From NCBI RefSeq assembly GCF_019139815.1, contig NZ_CP077079.1:3720001-3784000 (forward strand): a stretch of 64,000 nucleotides of DNA, in the 5' to 3' direction. This DNA is from Pseudomonas asgharzadehiana. GTDB taxonomy: Bacteria > Pseudomonadota > Gammaproteobacteria > Pseudomonadales > Pseudomonadaceae. Shown one piece after another: positions 26,477 to 35,104 of the stretch; positions within the stretch are counted from its first letter, which is position 1; every line of letters begins with the position of its first letter. The position numbers and the translations under genes were made by a program. The notes beneath the pieces are model-generated. The model worked only from the letters and a program-made list of their open reading frames with translations, ran no database searches and was not told where the DNA came from.

Positions 26477-27340
26477 ATGTTCGATTGGCAGGATCTGTAT
26501 TACTTCACCGTACTGGCCCGTACCCAATCCCTGTCGGCCGCCGCCCGCGAGCTGCAGGTGGAACACGCCACGGTAGGCCGGCGCGTAGATGCCCTGGAAA
26601 AAGCCCTCGGCGTAAAGCTGGTGGACCGTCTGCCGCGCAGCCGCCCGCTGACCGCCCAAGGCCTGGCACTGGCCGAATTGGCGGCGGGCATGGGTGATAT
26701 GGCCACGCAGGTGATGCGCCTGTCGCGCGTGGCCTGCATTGAAATGGCGGGCACGGTGCGCATCAGTTGCCCGCCGTCCATCGCCAACTATTGCGTGGCG
26801 CCCCAAGTGGCACGCCTGCGCGCCCGGTTCCCGCAAGTGAACCTGGTGCTGCTGCCCTCCACTCAACTGGCGGCGCTGGACAAAGGCGAGGCCGACATTG
26901 CCCTGCGCACCGTACGCCCCGACGATGAAGCGCTGGTGCGCCGCAAAGTCGGCGTCGTGCGCTTTGGGCTGTATGGCCCGGCAACGTTCCTGCACCTGCC
27001 CGCCGAACAGTGGGCCTTCATTGCCTACGACAGCAGCCGCGATCACTTGCCCCAGCAGGCCTGGATGCATCAGGTGCGCGGCCATCGAGAAATTGCATTC
27101 GCCGCCAGTGACTTGAGCACCCAGCAAATGGCGGCGCGGTCGGCCATGGGCGCGGTGGTGCTGCCGACCCTGGTGGGCGATCACGACCCGCTGCTGGTGC
27201 GGCTCCCCACCGCCACCGAAGGCCCTTTGCGCGATATCTGGCTGACGGTGTACCCCGACATGCGCCGCTCGCCATTGGTCAAGGTGGTGATGGAGTTTCT
27301 AGTCGACTGCCTTGAGAGCCAGGCGCAGTTACGCCGCTGA
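26477..27340 (+). CDS. LysR-family regulator divergent from the quinone oxidoreductase
   Basis: A 287-residue LysR protein. The HTH is in MFDWQDLYYFTVLARTQSL and ELQVEHATVGRRVDALEKAL. It has the short LysR substrate domain of the DUF-free AaeR/PtxR branch (VRISCPPSIANYCVAPQV). It lies about 100 bases from the divergent oxidoreductase and probably controls it. Its 3' end is one base from the convergent GlxA-type gene. Confidence 0.88.
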   Translation: MFDWQDLYYFTVLARTQSLSAAARELQVEHATVGRRVDALEKALGVKLVDRLPRSRPLTAQGLALAELAAGMGDMATQVMRLSRVACIEMAGTVRISCPPSIANYCVAPQVARLRARFPQVNLVLLPSTQLAALDKGEADIALRTVRPDDEALVRRKVGVVRFGLYGPATFLHLPAEQWAFIAYDSSRDHLPQQAWMHQVRGHREIAFAASDLSTQQMAARSAMGAVVLPTLVGDHDPLLVRLPTATEGPLRDIWLTVYPDMRRSPLVKVVMEFLVDCLESQAQLRR

Positions 27341-27341
27341 C

Positions 27342-28301
27342 TCAACTGGACGTGGCGAGGAAGCGCTTGCGATACGCCGCCGGCAGCAGCCCCACCCGCT
27401 GCTGGAACAGGCGGCGGAACGAGTTGCTGTCTTCATAGCCCACCGCATACGTGATGCTCTCCAACGTCATGCGGGTGGACTCAAGCAGGTGTTTGGCCCG
27501 TTCCAGGCGCAGGGTTTGCAGATAACCGATTGGCGTGCAGTCGGTCGCCTCCTTGAAACGGCGCTTGAAGTTGCGCACGCCAAAACCAAAACGCCGGGCT
27601 ACGTCGTCGATCACCAGTGACTGGGCAAAGTGCTGCTCCAGCCAGTACTGCACCCGCAGTATCTCGCCGTCGCCGTGATGCCTGGGCAATGACCACATGG
27701 CATACACCGACTGCTCGCTGCGCACGCCGTCGACCAACAGGTATTTGCCACAGGTATGGGCCAGTTCGGCTGAGCCAAAGCGGCGAATCAGGTGCAGCAT
27801 CAAATCCATCGCCGCGCTGGCGCCCCCGCAGGTGATCACGCGGTTTTCCTCGCAGAGTATCTGCGCGTCGTCCAGGTGAACCTGCGCATAACGTCGGCGA
27901 AACAGGTCGGCAAACGCCCAGTGGGTGGTGGCGCGCAGGCCTTGCAACACCCCGGTTTCGGCCAGCAGGAAGGCGGCGGTGCACATCGACGCCAGCACCG
28001 CGCCGCGCCCATGTTGCTCGCGCAGCCAGGGGCCGTAGGCGGGAAACGCCGGCAATGCGTCTTTGAGCGTAAAAAGAAAGCCGGGGATGAGCACCAGGTC
28101 GGTCTGCGCGATCTGCGTGACTGCGCAGTCCACTTGCAGGCGCTGCCCGCCCCAGGTCACCACTGCTTGGCCGTCCAGGGAGGCGAGCACGATTTCGAAC
28201 GGCGGGCGCTCGGCAAACTGGTTGGCCGCGCTGAGCATTTCCACCGCCAGGGTGGCGCTGGCGGCAGAACATTGATCAGCCAGAAGCAACGTGATGTGCA
28301 T
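27342..28301 (-). CDS. Second GlxA-type AraC regulator
   Basis: A 319-residue protein with a DJ-1/PfpI-like N-terminal domain (LVLIPGFLFTL, LASMCTAAFLLAETGVL, the last holding the elbow cysteine) and a C-terminal AraC domain (VIDDVARRFGFGVRNFKRRF...SITYAVGYEDSNSFRRLF). It is only distantly like the regulator at 23-24 kb, so a recent duplication is unlikely. It diverges from the thioesterase gene, a plausible target, with about 110 bases between them. Confidence 0.87.
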   Translation of the reverse strand: MHITLLLADQCSAASATLAVEMLSAANQFAERPPFEIVLASLDGQAVVTWGGQRLQVDCAVTQIAQTDLVLIPGFLFTLKDALPAFPAYGPWLREQHGRGAVLASMCTAAFLLAETGVLQGLRATTHWAFADLFRRRYAQVHLDDAQILCEENRVITCGGASAAMDLMLHLIRRFGSAELAHTCGKYLLVDGVRSEQSVYAMWSLPRHHGDGEILRVQYWLEQHFAQSLVIDDVARRFGFGVRNFKRRFKEATDCTPIGYLQTLRLERAKHLLESTRMTLESITYAVGYEDSNSFRRLFQQRVGLLPAAYRKRFLATSS

Positions 28302-28412
28302 GAAAGGAACCCGATTGCGCTTTTCGCATGAAATAAGTCATTTGCGCACCTACCTTAGCGGATTCCCGGTCCTTACAGTGCTGCCATTCATCATCCATTT
28401 GGCGCTCCCCTT

Positions 28413-28955
28413 ATGAACCTCTGGTTTCGTCTGCTTTCTATGCTGTGCCGTCGCCCATGGCGCACACCCGCCCATGGCCTGGCCACCACCGTGGTGCGCA
28501 TGCGGGTCTGGCCCCTGGACCTGGACATCAACCGGCATGTCACCAATGGCCGCTATTTTTCCCTGGCCGATGTCGCACGGATGGATTTCGTCTTGCGTAC
28601 CGGGGCCTTTCGCGTTGCGCTACGCCACAAGGCACTGCCCATCGTCGGCGACACCTGGGGCAAGTTCCGTCGGGAATTGAAGCTGTTCGAAGCGTTCGAA
28701 GTACACACCCGCATGCTCGGCTGGGATGCCAAGTGGAGCCTGATGGAACACCGTTTTGTCAGTCGCGGCCGCGTCGTCGGCGTCGTCGTGATGCGCGGGC
28801 TGTTCCGCTCGGCCAAGGGCACCCTGCCCCCTGCTGAGTTTGTACGGGAACTGGGCTTGGACCCGACGTCACCGCCGATGCCGCAGTGGCTCAAGGACTG
28901 GGCGCAAAGTTGCGAGGACATGAGTGCGCACTTACGCAAAGAGGAGCAGACCTGA
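28413..28955 (+). CDS. Hotdog-fold thioesterase family protein
   Basis: A 180-residue 4HBT-like hotdog protein. Key segment: VWPLDLDINRHVTNGRYFSLADVARMDF, where the D-x-D-x-N-x-H-x-x-N pattern marks acyl-CoA thioesterases of the FcbC/THEM6 kind. It lacks a signal peptide. The substrate acyl group cannot be told. It is preceded by an AT-rich promoter region shared with the divergent GlxA-type regulator. Confidence 0.82.
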   Translation: MNLWFRLLSMLCRRPWRTPAHGLATTVVRMRVWPLDLDINRHVTNGRYFSLADVARMDFVLRTGAFRVALRHKALPIVGDTWGKFRRELKLFEAFEVHTRMLGWDAKWSLMEHRFVSRGRVVGVVVMRGLFRSAKGTLPPAEFVRELGLDPTSPPMPQWLKDWAQSCEDMSAHLRKEEQT

Positions 28956-29012
28956 GAGCGCCACCACCCTCGCGTCGATCATCACGCCCTTCCCATTCCT
29001 GCACCGCGATGA

Positions 29013-29057
29013 GGCAAGGCTTTAAACCTTGCCCCAATGCCAAAAAAATCGTTGGGG
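29013..29057. repeat. Two adjacent hairpins after the thioesterase gene
   Basis: The 317-base gap 28956-29272 holds GGCAAGG-(7)-CCTTGCC (29013-29033), overlapping CCCCAA-(14)-TTGGGG (29032-29057) with an internal A-run. There is no T-tract, so these are not classic terminators. The rest of the gap up to 29160 shows no gene. Confidence 0.5.
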
Positions 29058-29160
29058 CTAAAATACTTACCGAGCCTTACGAATTTGCACTAGCCTATGT
29101 CTAAGTTCAGCTAAAGAACCTCGCAACATCCCCCAACTCCCCCGCCGCGCCCTCAAAAAT

Positions 29161-29190
29161 AACGTGACGAATGTTAAAATTTGTCACGTT
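29161..29190. promoter_or_regulatory. 30-bp near-perfect palindrome upstream of the pseudo-receiver gene
   Basis: The outer arms AACGTGAC and GTCACGTT (8 bp) are perfect. The next bases continue the symmetry (AAT / ATT) around a central AT-rich GTTAAA. It sits 83 bases before the start of the regulator at 29273, in AT-rich DNA. This is a good operator candidate for a dimeric regulator, possibly the downstream one itself; the binder is unknown. Confidence 0.6.
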
Positions 29191-29272
29191 TTACCGTATT
29201 CAATTCGATTAGTATCTAAATGCTAGCAGCGATTGAACTGGTGGCCTTGCATGCCAGAAAAGGGAGTAGGTT

Positions 29273-30001
29273 ATGCATTTTTCCAATGTGCTCGCTATCG
29301 CACGAACTCAATCGAAATCGGAGGACTTTCGGGCGCTGATAGTTCGCACTGTACCGAATGATTTAAAAGTCGATACACGTTGCTACGGGCAACTAATCGA
29401 GGCTCATGAAAATCACGCACACTACCGTGCCGTCATTATAGAAATTGATACGCCCTCTGCGATAAATCAAACGCTGGACATTATAAGAAAGACCCGGAGC
29501 GACAACCCGGCCTGCACAATATTCGTTGTTGTGACGTTTGCCTCCACCCTGAGCAAGACAAAATACTACCTGGCCGGTGCTGATTATTGCGTCAAGGTGG
29601 TAGAAACCTCCCCCGACAAAAAACTAAGCCTGTTTGATGCGTTCCTAAGCGAAAGCGCGCGCCTGAATTGCTGCGGTTTGATGCTCGACCAAGATCGTAT
29701 GTGCCTGTATGGCGCCGGCAAAAAGCTGGAAATATCCTTCGTTGAAATGAAAGTACTCGAAGCGCTGATCCAGAACAGACTCCTGAGTCACAATGAAATT
29801 GCCGAAGTCATGGGCCTTAATACCAAGTATTACGACTCCCGGGCGCTGGAAAAGTCTATCAGTCGCCTGCGCAGTAAGATCAAGGCGCACTACGGCGATA
29901 ACATCATTCAGAACATTCGTGGCTATGGCTACAAACTCAGCCGAGGGTTTATTCACGCCAACCATTGCCACGCCATCGAGGAGAGTTCGAACCGTGAATA
30001 G
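29273..30001 (+). CDS. Atypical response regulator: pseudo-receiver plus winged helix
   Basis: A 242-residue protein. Residues 1-125 resemble a CheY-like receiver (strands VLAIA, AVIIEID, IFVVVTF; AGADYCVKV carries the conserved lysine), but the acidic pair after strand 1 is missing and the phosphoacceptor position is glutamate E57 (IIEIDTP in place of LLDxxxP). Residues about 150-230 are an OmpR-type winged helix (FVEMKVLEALIQNRLLSHNE...NIRGYGYKL). It is probably phosphorylation-independent. Its stop overlaps the GTG of the next gene by 8 bases. GC content is visibly lower than in flanking housekeeping genes. Confidence 0.75.
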   Translation: MHFSNVLAIARTQSKSEDFRALIVRTVPNDLKVDTRCYGQLIEAHENHAHYRAVIIEIDTPSAINQTLDIIRKTRSDNPACTIFVVVTFASTLSKTKYYLAGADYCVKVVETSPDKKLSLFDAFLSESARLNCCGLMLDQDRMCLYGAGKKLEISFVEMKVLEALIQNRLLSHNEIAEVMGLNTKYYDSRALEKSISRLRSKIKAHYGDNIIQNIRGYGYKLSRGFIHANHCHAIEESSNRE

Positions 30002-30686
30002 TGAACAACTATCCGCCGCCGACGTTATGGAACTCACGATGACCCGGCAGGCCATCGTCGAACGCAGTCAAGCCCTGTGGGGCAGTGAAATCAGCGTGGT
30101 GGGCAGCGGTGATCGCGAGCAACTTGACTGGGCCTACGGCGAAGCGCTGCGTCGCACTTTACCGCGCCGTAAAACACTTCAGGTGATCGCTCACAGGTTT
30201 GTCAAAGTCGATCAGGCTGCGTTAATGAACGATACCCTCATTCAAAACATCGTTCAGGTGGCGCACGCACTGGAAAAACAAGGCCACACCTTAACGCTCA
30301 GCATTGATAACCCGCTCGACGCGCTGCCAGGTCCCGTAGAGCGCAGGGCCATGGTGCGCCAGCTGTATAAACTCAAAGACCAGAGCGGTATCAAGTTGGC
30401 CTACAACCACTACACACTTGATACAAAACCCGGCGACCTGTTAATCGACCTGAAACTCTACGACTACATCAAGATGCCCTTCCCGGACTCAGCCCTGCGC
30501 CTGAGCCTGAATACGCGCTCCGGTCTGTTCGATCGGCTCTACGAGCGCATGCTGGAATTGATCAATGCCGCCCGAGTGCGCTTCATTGCCGAAAATATCG
30601 AGTTTTCCGATAGCGCAATGTTGGCTAAAAACTTGCCATTCGAATACTTTCAGGGCGGCTATTACTCACCTGCCGACCGTTTATAA
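29994..30686 (+). CDS. Divergent EAL-like protein
   Basis: A 230-residue protein. It starts at GTG (29994), preceded by GAGGAGAG at ideal spacing and overlapping the upstream stop. The C-terminal half recalls an EAL c-di-GMP phosphodiesterase fold: DYIKMPFPDSALR for the usual D-x-x-K-I-D strand, then FIAENIEFSDSAMLAKNLPF and EYFQGGYYSPAD for the AEGVE and QGYxxGxP motifs. The signature E-A-L itself is not seen (HRFVKVDQ region instead), so it is likely non-catalytic, like YdiV. Role inferred: a protein-interaction or nucleotide-sensing partner of the two winged-helix proteins around it. Confidence 0.6.
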   Translation: MNSEQLSAADVMELTMTRQAIVERSQALWGSEISVVGSGDREQLDWAYGEALRRTLPRRKTLQVIAHRFVKVDQAALMNDTLIQNIVQVAHALEKQGHTLTLSIDNPLDALPGPVERRAMVRQLYKLKDQSGIKLAYNHYTLDTKPGDLLIDLKLYDYIKMPFPDSALRLSLNTRSGLFDRLYERMLELINAARVRFIAENIEFSDSAMLAKNLPFEYFQGGYYSPADRL

Positions 30687-30710
30687 AACCCTGCCTCTTC
30701 CCTGATATCG

Positions 30711-31289
30711 GTGGACACTATGAGCTCCCTTAAAAAACACGCCTTCACCCCGGCGCCTCCCGCTATTGCCCTGCATGACTTCACGCCCAATGCAGAGCTG
30801 TTCCACTACGACTTGAACGCACTGGCCACTCACGTGCTCACCTTTTCGCAGCCGTTTAACAGTGCGCGCCAGGAATCAAGAATGCCTTCGCCCAAGATCG
30901 CTGATAGCCCGCCGCATAACCACACTCGCCCTACGGATAACCAACTCGAAACACCCCACCCGTCTGCCCAGGACGTCTGGCTGCTGACCCAACATGATCG
31001 AATACTGGTCAAAGGTGATCTGCGTATTTCACTGACCAGTATTGAGTCGGCGTTAATACAAAAAATGCTGCACCACGAAGAACGCGTGGTCAGTAAGGAA
31101 GAGTTGATCCGTAATATAGGCCGCGAGCCTGACCACTACCGTGGCCTGGAAATGTGCCTCAGTCGTTTGCAGGAAAAGTTCAAGCGCGCCAATGAGGGCG
31201 AACGCTTGTTCCGTGCCGTCAGAAACCGTGGTTATTGCCTCACGCAGAAAATCAAGAAGCCGTTAGAGCTGACCCCCGCGCGTCGTTAA
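30711..31289 (+). CDS. Winged-helix regulator with unrecognised N-terminal region
   Basis: A 192-residue protein (GTG start at 30711; an ATG at 30720 is equally possible, and neither has a clear ribosome site). Residues about 1-95 are proline-rich and low in recognisable structure. Residues about 100-182 form an OmpR-type winged helix (LTSIESALIQKMLHHEERVVSKEELI, LFRAVRNRGYCL). It has no receiver. It follows the EAL-like gene by 24 bases and precedes the exopolysaccharide genes, which suggests control of that locus. The 244-base gap to the next gene is AT-rich and contains an ACGCGC/GCGCGT hairpin near 31442. Confidence 0.7.
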   Translation: MDTMSSLKKHAFTPAPPAIALHDFTPNAELFHYDLNALATHVLTFSQPFNSARQESRMPSPKIADSPPHNHTRPTDNQLETPHPSAQDVWLLTQHDRILVKGDLRISLTSIESALIQKMLHHEERVVSKEELIRNIGREPDHYRGLEMCLSRLQEKFKRANEGERLFRAVRNRGYCLTQKIKKPLELTPARR

Positions 31290-31533
31290 TATAATAATAA
31301 GCTCCAGGCCTTATCACACACCCTGCCTATTACCAGCCTTTTATACCTGCCCTTTTATAACATCACCCTAACAACATCGCCGACACCTTGTTATAAGTCG
31401 TCAGCCAATGCCCCCGGCCGTTCATTACTATCCATGGGTACGCGCTTGCGCGTGCCTGTCGTTTAGTGCGGCTTATACCGCGACTTGATTAAAGCCTGCC
31501 ACTACGTGCGTGGTCGCCACCGGGAGCAGAACT

Positions 31534-32925
31534 ATGCTGAACAATACTAGAATGCATCGCAACCTGACCCCCAAGGGTCTAACGTTCTGGGGCCAATGGA
31601 CGCTGGCGTCAAGTTTGGTCGTTGCCGTGTTGTTTATGTTGGTATTTTTAAAAACGGGCCAACTTGAGCATACCTATCGAGTGCTCGCCGCTTTTACCAT
31701 ACTGGCCTCTCTTCCGGCGTATAGCCTGTGCGATGTCTACAGTAAGAAAGATGATTATGCCGTGGGCTTGGGACGGCTGTTCATGGGCTGGCTGTTAACG
31801 GTGGGCATATTGTTTGCCGTGGGGGTGGTGTGTGACGCCGGCGCACTGTTCCCGTTGGAAACGTTATTACTATGGGCAGCGTTGAGTTATCCATTATTGG
31901 CACTGTGTTATATCCCCCTGCACAGCCTGTCCCGCTATTACCATCGCCAACTCCATGAACGGCAAAGGTCATTAATCGTGGGTACCGGCAAACTCGCCGT
32001 GGACTTGGCCCGAACACTCTCGCGCCAGAAACGCTCGCCATTGGTGGGGTTGGTCGGCAGCCGCGCCGAAGCGGTCGAAGGCGCGCAACCGCAGATACTC
32101 GGCGAGCTGCCGCACTTGCCGCAATTGATCCGGCAACACGGCATTCGTCGGCTCTATATCACCCACTCGCTGCAGGAAGCCACGCACATCGAAGCGTTGT
32201 ACCTCAACCTGCTCGACATCAGCGTGGATGTGATCTGGGTACCCGACCTCAATAACATGCTGCTACTCAACCATTGCGTGGCCGAAGTGGATGGGCTGCC
32301 GGCGATTTTCCTCAATGAAAGCCCGTTGACCAGCCGCCCCACCGCCGCCCTGAGCAAGTCGCTGCTGGACAAGAGCATCGCCTTGCTGGCGATCATCGTG
32401 CTGAGCCCGGTGCTGTTGCTGTTCGCCCTGCTGATCAAGCTCACCTCGCCAGGCCCTGTGATTTTCAAGCAGGAACGTCATGGCTGGAATGGGGAGGTGA
32501 TCAAGGTGTGGAAGTTTCGCTCGATGCGCGTGCATGACGACCATGAAGTGCGCCAGGCCAGCCGCAATGACTCGCGGATCACCCCGGTAGGCCGGTTTAT
32601 CCGCCGCACCTCCATTGATGAGCTGCCGCAGTTGTTCAACGTGCTGCAGGGGCATATGGCGCTGGTCGGCCCACGGCCCCACGCTATTGCGCACAACGAC
32701 TACTACTCGGGGAAAATTCTTGCCTACATGGCCCGCCATCGGATCAAGCCCGGCATCACCGGCCTGGCCCAGGTCAATGGCTGCCGGGGCGAAACCGAGA
32801 CCCTGGAGAAGATGCAGCGGCGCGTCGACATCGACCTGCACTACATCAACAACTGGTCGCTATGGCTGGATATCAAGATCCTGGTGAAGACGCCGTTTAC
32901 GCTGCTTTCAAAAGACATCTACTGA
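31534..32925 (+). CDS. Undecaprenyl-phosphate sugar-phosphate transferase (WcaJ/PslA-like)
   Basis: A 463-residue polyisoprenyl-phosphate hexose-1-phosphate transferase, the membrane enzyme that starts exopolysaccharide repeat synthesis. Four N-terminal hydrophobic spans and a CoA-binding-like cytoplasmic domain (LIVGTGKLAVDLARTL) precede the catalytic region: ALLIKLTSPGPVIFKQERHG, WKFRSMR, RRTSIDELPQLFNVLQG, VGPRPHA and KPGITGLAQV. The start at 31534 follows GGGAGCAG. It is transcribed opposite to the yjb operon and is the only initiating transferase in the window, so it most likely serves the polymer of the 38-54 kb operon. Confidence 0.92.
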   Translation: MLNNTRMHRNLTPKGLTFWGQWTLASSLVVAVLFMLVFLKTGQLEHTYRVLAAFTILASLPAYSLCDVYSKKDDYAVGLGRLFMGWLLTVGILFAVGVVCDAGALFPLETLLLWAALSYPLLALCYIPLHSLSRYYHRQLHERQRSLIVGTGKLAVDLARTLSRQKRSPLVGLVGSRAEAVEGAQPQILGELPHLPQLIRQHGIRRLYITHSLQEATHIEALYLNLLDISVDVIWVPDLNNMLLLNHCVAEVDGLPAIFLNESPLTSRPTAALSKSLLDKSIALLAIIVLSPVLLLFALLIKLTSPGPVIFKQERHGWNGEVIKVWKFRSMRVHDDHEVRQASRNDSRITPVGRFIRRTSIDELPQLFNVLQGHMALVGPRPHAIAHNDYYSGKILAYMARHRIKPGITGLAQVNGCRGETETLEKMQRRVDIDLHYINNWSLWLDIKILVKTPFTLLSKDIY

Positions 32926-32933
32926 TAACGGCC

Positions 32934-32971
32934 AAAGGTGGGAGGGAGCGTGCTCCCTCCCACCTTTTTTT
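32934..32971 (+). terminator. Strong hairpin terminator between convergent genes
   Basis: AAGGTGGGAGGGAGC and GCTCCCTCCCACCTT are a perfect 15-bp stem with a 2-base loop, followed by a T-run on the plus strand. It ends the wcaJ-like transcript and may also act, more weakly, on the opposite yjbH transcript. Confidence 0.88.
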
Positions 32972-33013
32972 ATCCGCGTTATCCGCGCGGCAGGCTTGCT
33001 CGCTTCAGCCTGT

Positions 33014-35104
33014 CTACTCGGTGATCTTCTCGAAGTTGTTGTAGAACCGCCCGCTGTCACGCCCCTCTGTCATCGTGTGCAATGAGTAGGCACGGTTGAG
33101 GCGTGCCCCGCCATCGCGGGTCAGCGGTGACCAGACTATATTGGCGCGACGCATCGTCGAGGTACTCATGAATTCGTCGAACGGGATGGAAATATAGATC
33201 CCTTTGTCGAAACTGCCCTCGCCGTAGTCCGCCTTCGAGGCGGTCGTGAGTGTGACCCATGCGCCAAACCTCACGCCGTTCTTGAACTCGCGCGACAGAT
33301 CCACGGTGGAGCCCCAATCACGCGCCAGATAACGCCCGACACTGACTGCCGCCTGCACATCACCCGGCAGCTCGGTGTAGCTGGTGACATGGCCGGTCAG
33401 CGTTTGATAGTCACGCAGCCCGAACCCCTGGTTGAAATCACGCTGGCGCACCACGTTCACGTCGGCGCCCACTGACCAGCCTTGCCCCACGGGCCGATAA
33501 AGCACTTCGCCGCCGACCCCGGCGAACATGGATTCCAGGTAACCGCCGTAGACCATGCCATACAGGTTCTGATCCAACTGCACGGCATGGTTGAGCTGGA
33601 ACGTCGGCATCGTTACGTCGGAGGTGGTCAGGTACTTACGCAGGTCGGTGCGCACGCGCGGCAGCCCGCTCGGCGCATCGTAGGTGAACTTGTCATAGTT
33701 GTTGTACAGGTTCGCGCTGAGCATGCCGCTCCACCAGATATCGCGGGTAAAACGGTACTGCGCGTCGGCATCGGCGGTGAACTGATAGAGCAGCCCGTCA
33801 GGGCCGCCGATGTTCTGTTTGTAGCCCAGGCCAACGCCATAAGTGAACGGGTCCAGGGCCTGGGTATAGAGGGTGGTCTCCCGATGGGCGAGCGCCGGAT
33901 TGACTTCAGTTGCGCGGTGGAGATCCTGCAGCGGCCGATCATTCTTGAGCACCGCGCGGAAGGTGCCACGCGGCACACTGGTCTCTTCTATCGACATGTC
34001 GTAACGCTGATCGACCAGGGTGAACCATTCGACGTCCTGGTTAACGCTGTTGTCGAGAATTCGGCTAGCCCGCCCTACCGTCTTGGCCGGGTTGAAGTAA
34101 CGGGACTGTTCGCCATACACCAACAACTCCGGACCACGCTGGGCAATGCGCTTGACCTGGTAGCCGGCGTTTTGCTGCAACCGGCTGGACACATTCGCCC
34201 AGTTCACCTGGTCCAACGGGGTCGACGGCACCTGCGGCGGCAGCGGTTCGGCAGGAGGGTCATAAGTTTTGACGGGGGCCTTGCGGCTGACAAAGTTGGT
34301 GTGCAACGTAATGCCGAACATCGCAGTATTGCCGCGTTCCCAAGCAGCGCTCAGGTCGACGCTGTCGGCCAACTTGTAGACGACGCCGACGTTGATCGGC
34401 AGGTCTTGCTTGATCGGGTTATCCAGCGGCTCATTCTTGTAATCATTGCCTTCGTATTCGAGCTTCAGGCTCAGCGGCTCCCAGGGGGTCTGATAGGCAA
34501 TCCCGCCAAACAACGAGGGGTGGCCCCTGAAGTAAGCGTTGGTGTTCACTTCGCCCGCCCTGGCCACATCCGCATCGCTTTGCGGCCGGTCGTTGAATTG
34601 GCTGCCCACTATCGCCAGCGGGTTGCTCAAATCGCCCCGGTTGCCCAAGTAACCCCAGGCAAGACCCAGGCTGAAATCAAGGTCGCCGTAACGCTTGTTG
34701 GCGACGAAATATTCGCTGGAGAACAAGCCTGTCCCGCCGATGTCACGGGCGCCGATTGCGACTTGCGGAGCCCAGTGGCTCTCATCCCAAAGCCGCGCTT
34801 TCACATCGATGGCCTTGTCCTTGAAGCTTTGATTGCCGCTCAACGCCTCCGGGCCGTACTGCCGGTTAGTGATCGCGGTATAGCGGAACGAACCCTCCAG
34901 CCAATCAAAGGGCTGGAAGGAAAAACTGTAGCGCGAATAGGGGTCTGTACGACTGGCGGTAGCGCTTAATTCCCCGACAGGCGCCATGCGCGCGGTGGGT
35001 GTCTGCAACAGACCGACACCGCCAAAGTCATTTTGGGTGTAGCGCGGTTCGCCATGAACCAGCCCACACGGCAAGAGCAATGCAGCAGCAAAACGTAGCT
35101 TCAA
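33014..35104 (-). CDS. yjbH: YjbH/GfcD-family outer-membrane exopolysaccharide protein
   Basis: A 696-residue protein with a signal peptide (MKLRFAAALLLPCGLVHGE). The mature start YTQNDFGGVGLLQTPTARM is diagnostic of YjbH/GfcD, followed by alternating beta-strand sequence predicted to form one or more outer-membrane barrels. It starts with TTG overlapping the yjbG stop (TTGA). In E. coli yjbEFGH and gfcABCD are needed for exopolysaccharide or group 4 capsule secretion. It is the last gene of the five-gene minus-strand operon. Confidence 0.9.
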   Translation of the reverse strand: MKLRFAAALLLPCGLVHGEPRYTQNDFGGVGLLQTPTARMAPVGELSATASRTDPYSRYSFSFQPFDWLEGSFRYTAITNRQYGPEALSGNQSFKDKAIDVKARLWDESHWAPQVAIGARDIGGTGLFSSEYFVANKRYGDLDFSLGLAWGYLGNRGDLSNPLAIVGSQFNDRPQSDADVARAGEVNTNAYFRGHPSLFGGIAYQTPWEPLSLKLEYEGNDYKNEPLDNPIKQDLPINVGVVYKLADSVDLSAAWERGNTAMFGITLHTNFVSRKAPVKTYDPPAEPLPPQVPSTPLDQVNWANVSSRLQQNAGYQVKRIAQRGPELLVYGEQSRYFNPAKTVGRASRILDNSVNQDVEWFTLVDQRYDMSIEETSVPRGTFRAVLKNDRPLQDLHRATEVNPALAHRETTLYTQALDPFTYGVGLGYKQNIGGPDGLLYQFTADADAQYRFTRDIWWSGMLSANLYNNYDKFTYDAPSGLPRVRTDLRKYLTTSDVTMPTFQLNHAVQLDQNLYGMVYGGYLESMFAGVGGEVLYRPVGQGWSVGADVNVVRQRDFNQGFGLRDYQTLTGHVTSYTELPGDVQAAVSVGRYLARDWGSTVDLSREFKNGVRFGAWVTLTTASKADYGEGSFDKGIYISIPFDEFMSTSTMRRANIVWSPLTRDGGARLNRAYSLHTMTEGRDSGRFYNNFEKITE

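Noticed and set aside
29013..29057. Terminator after the thioesterase gene
   Set aside because: Two hairpins are present but neither is followed by a T-run, so they are listed as repeats only.
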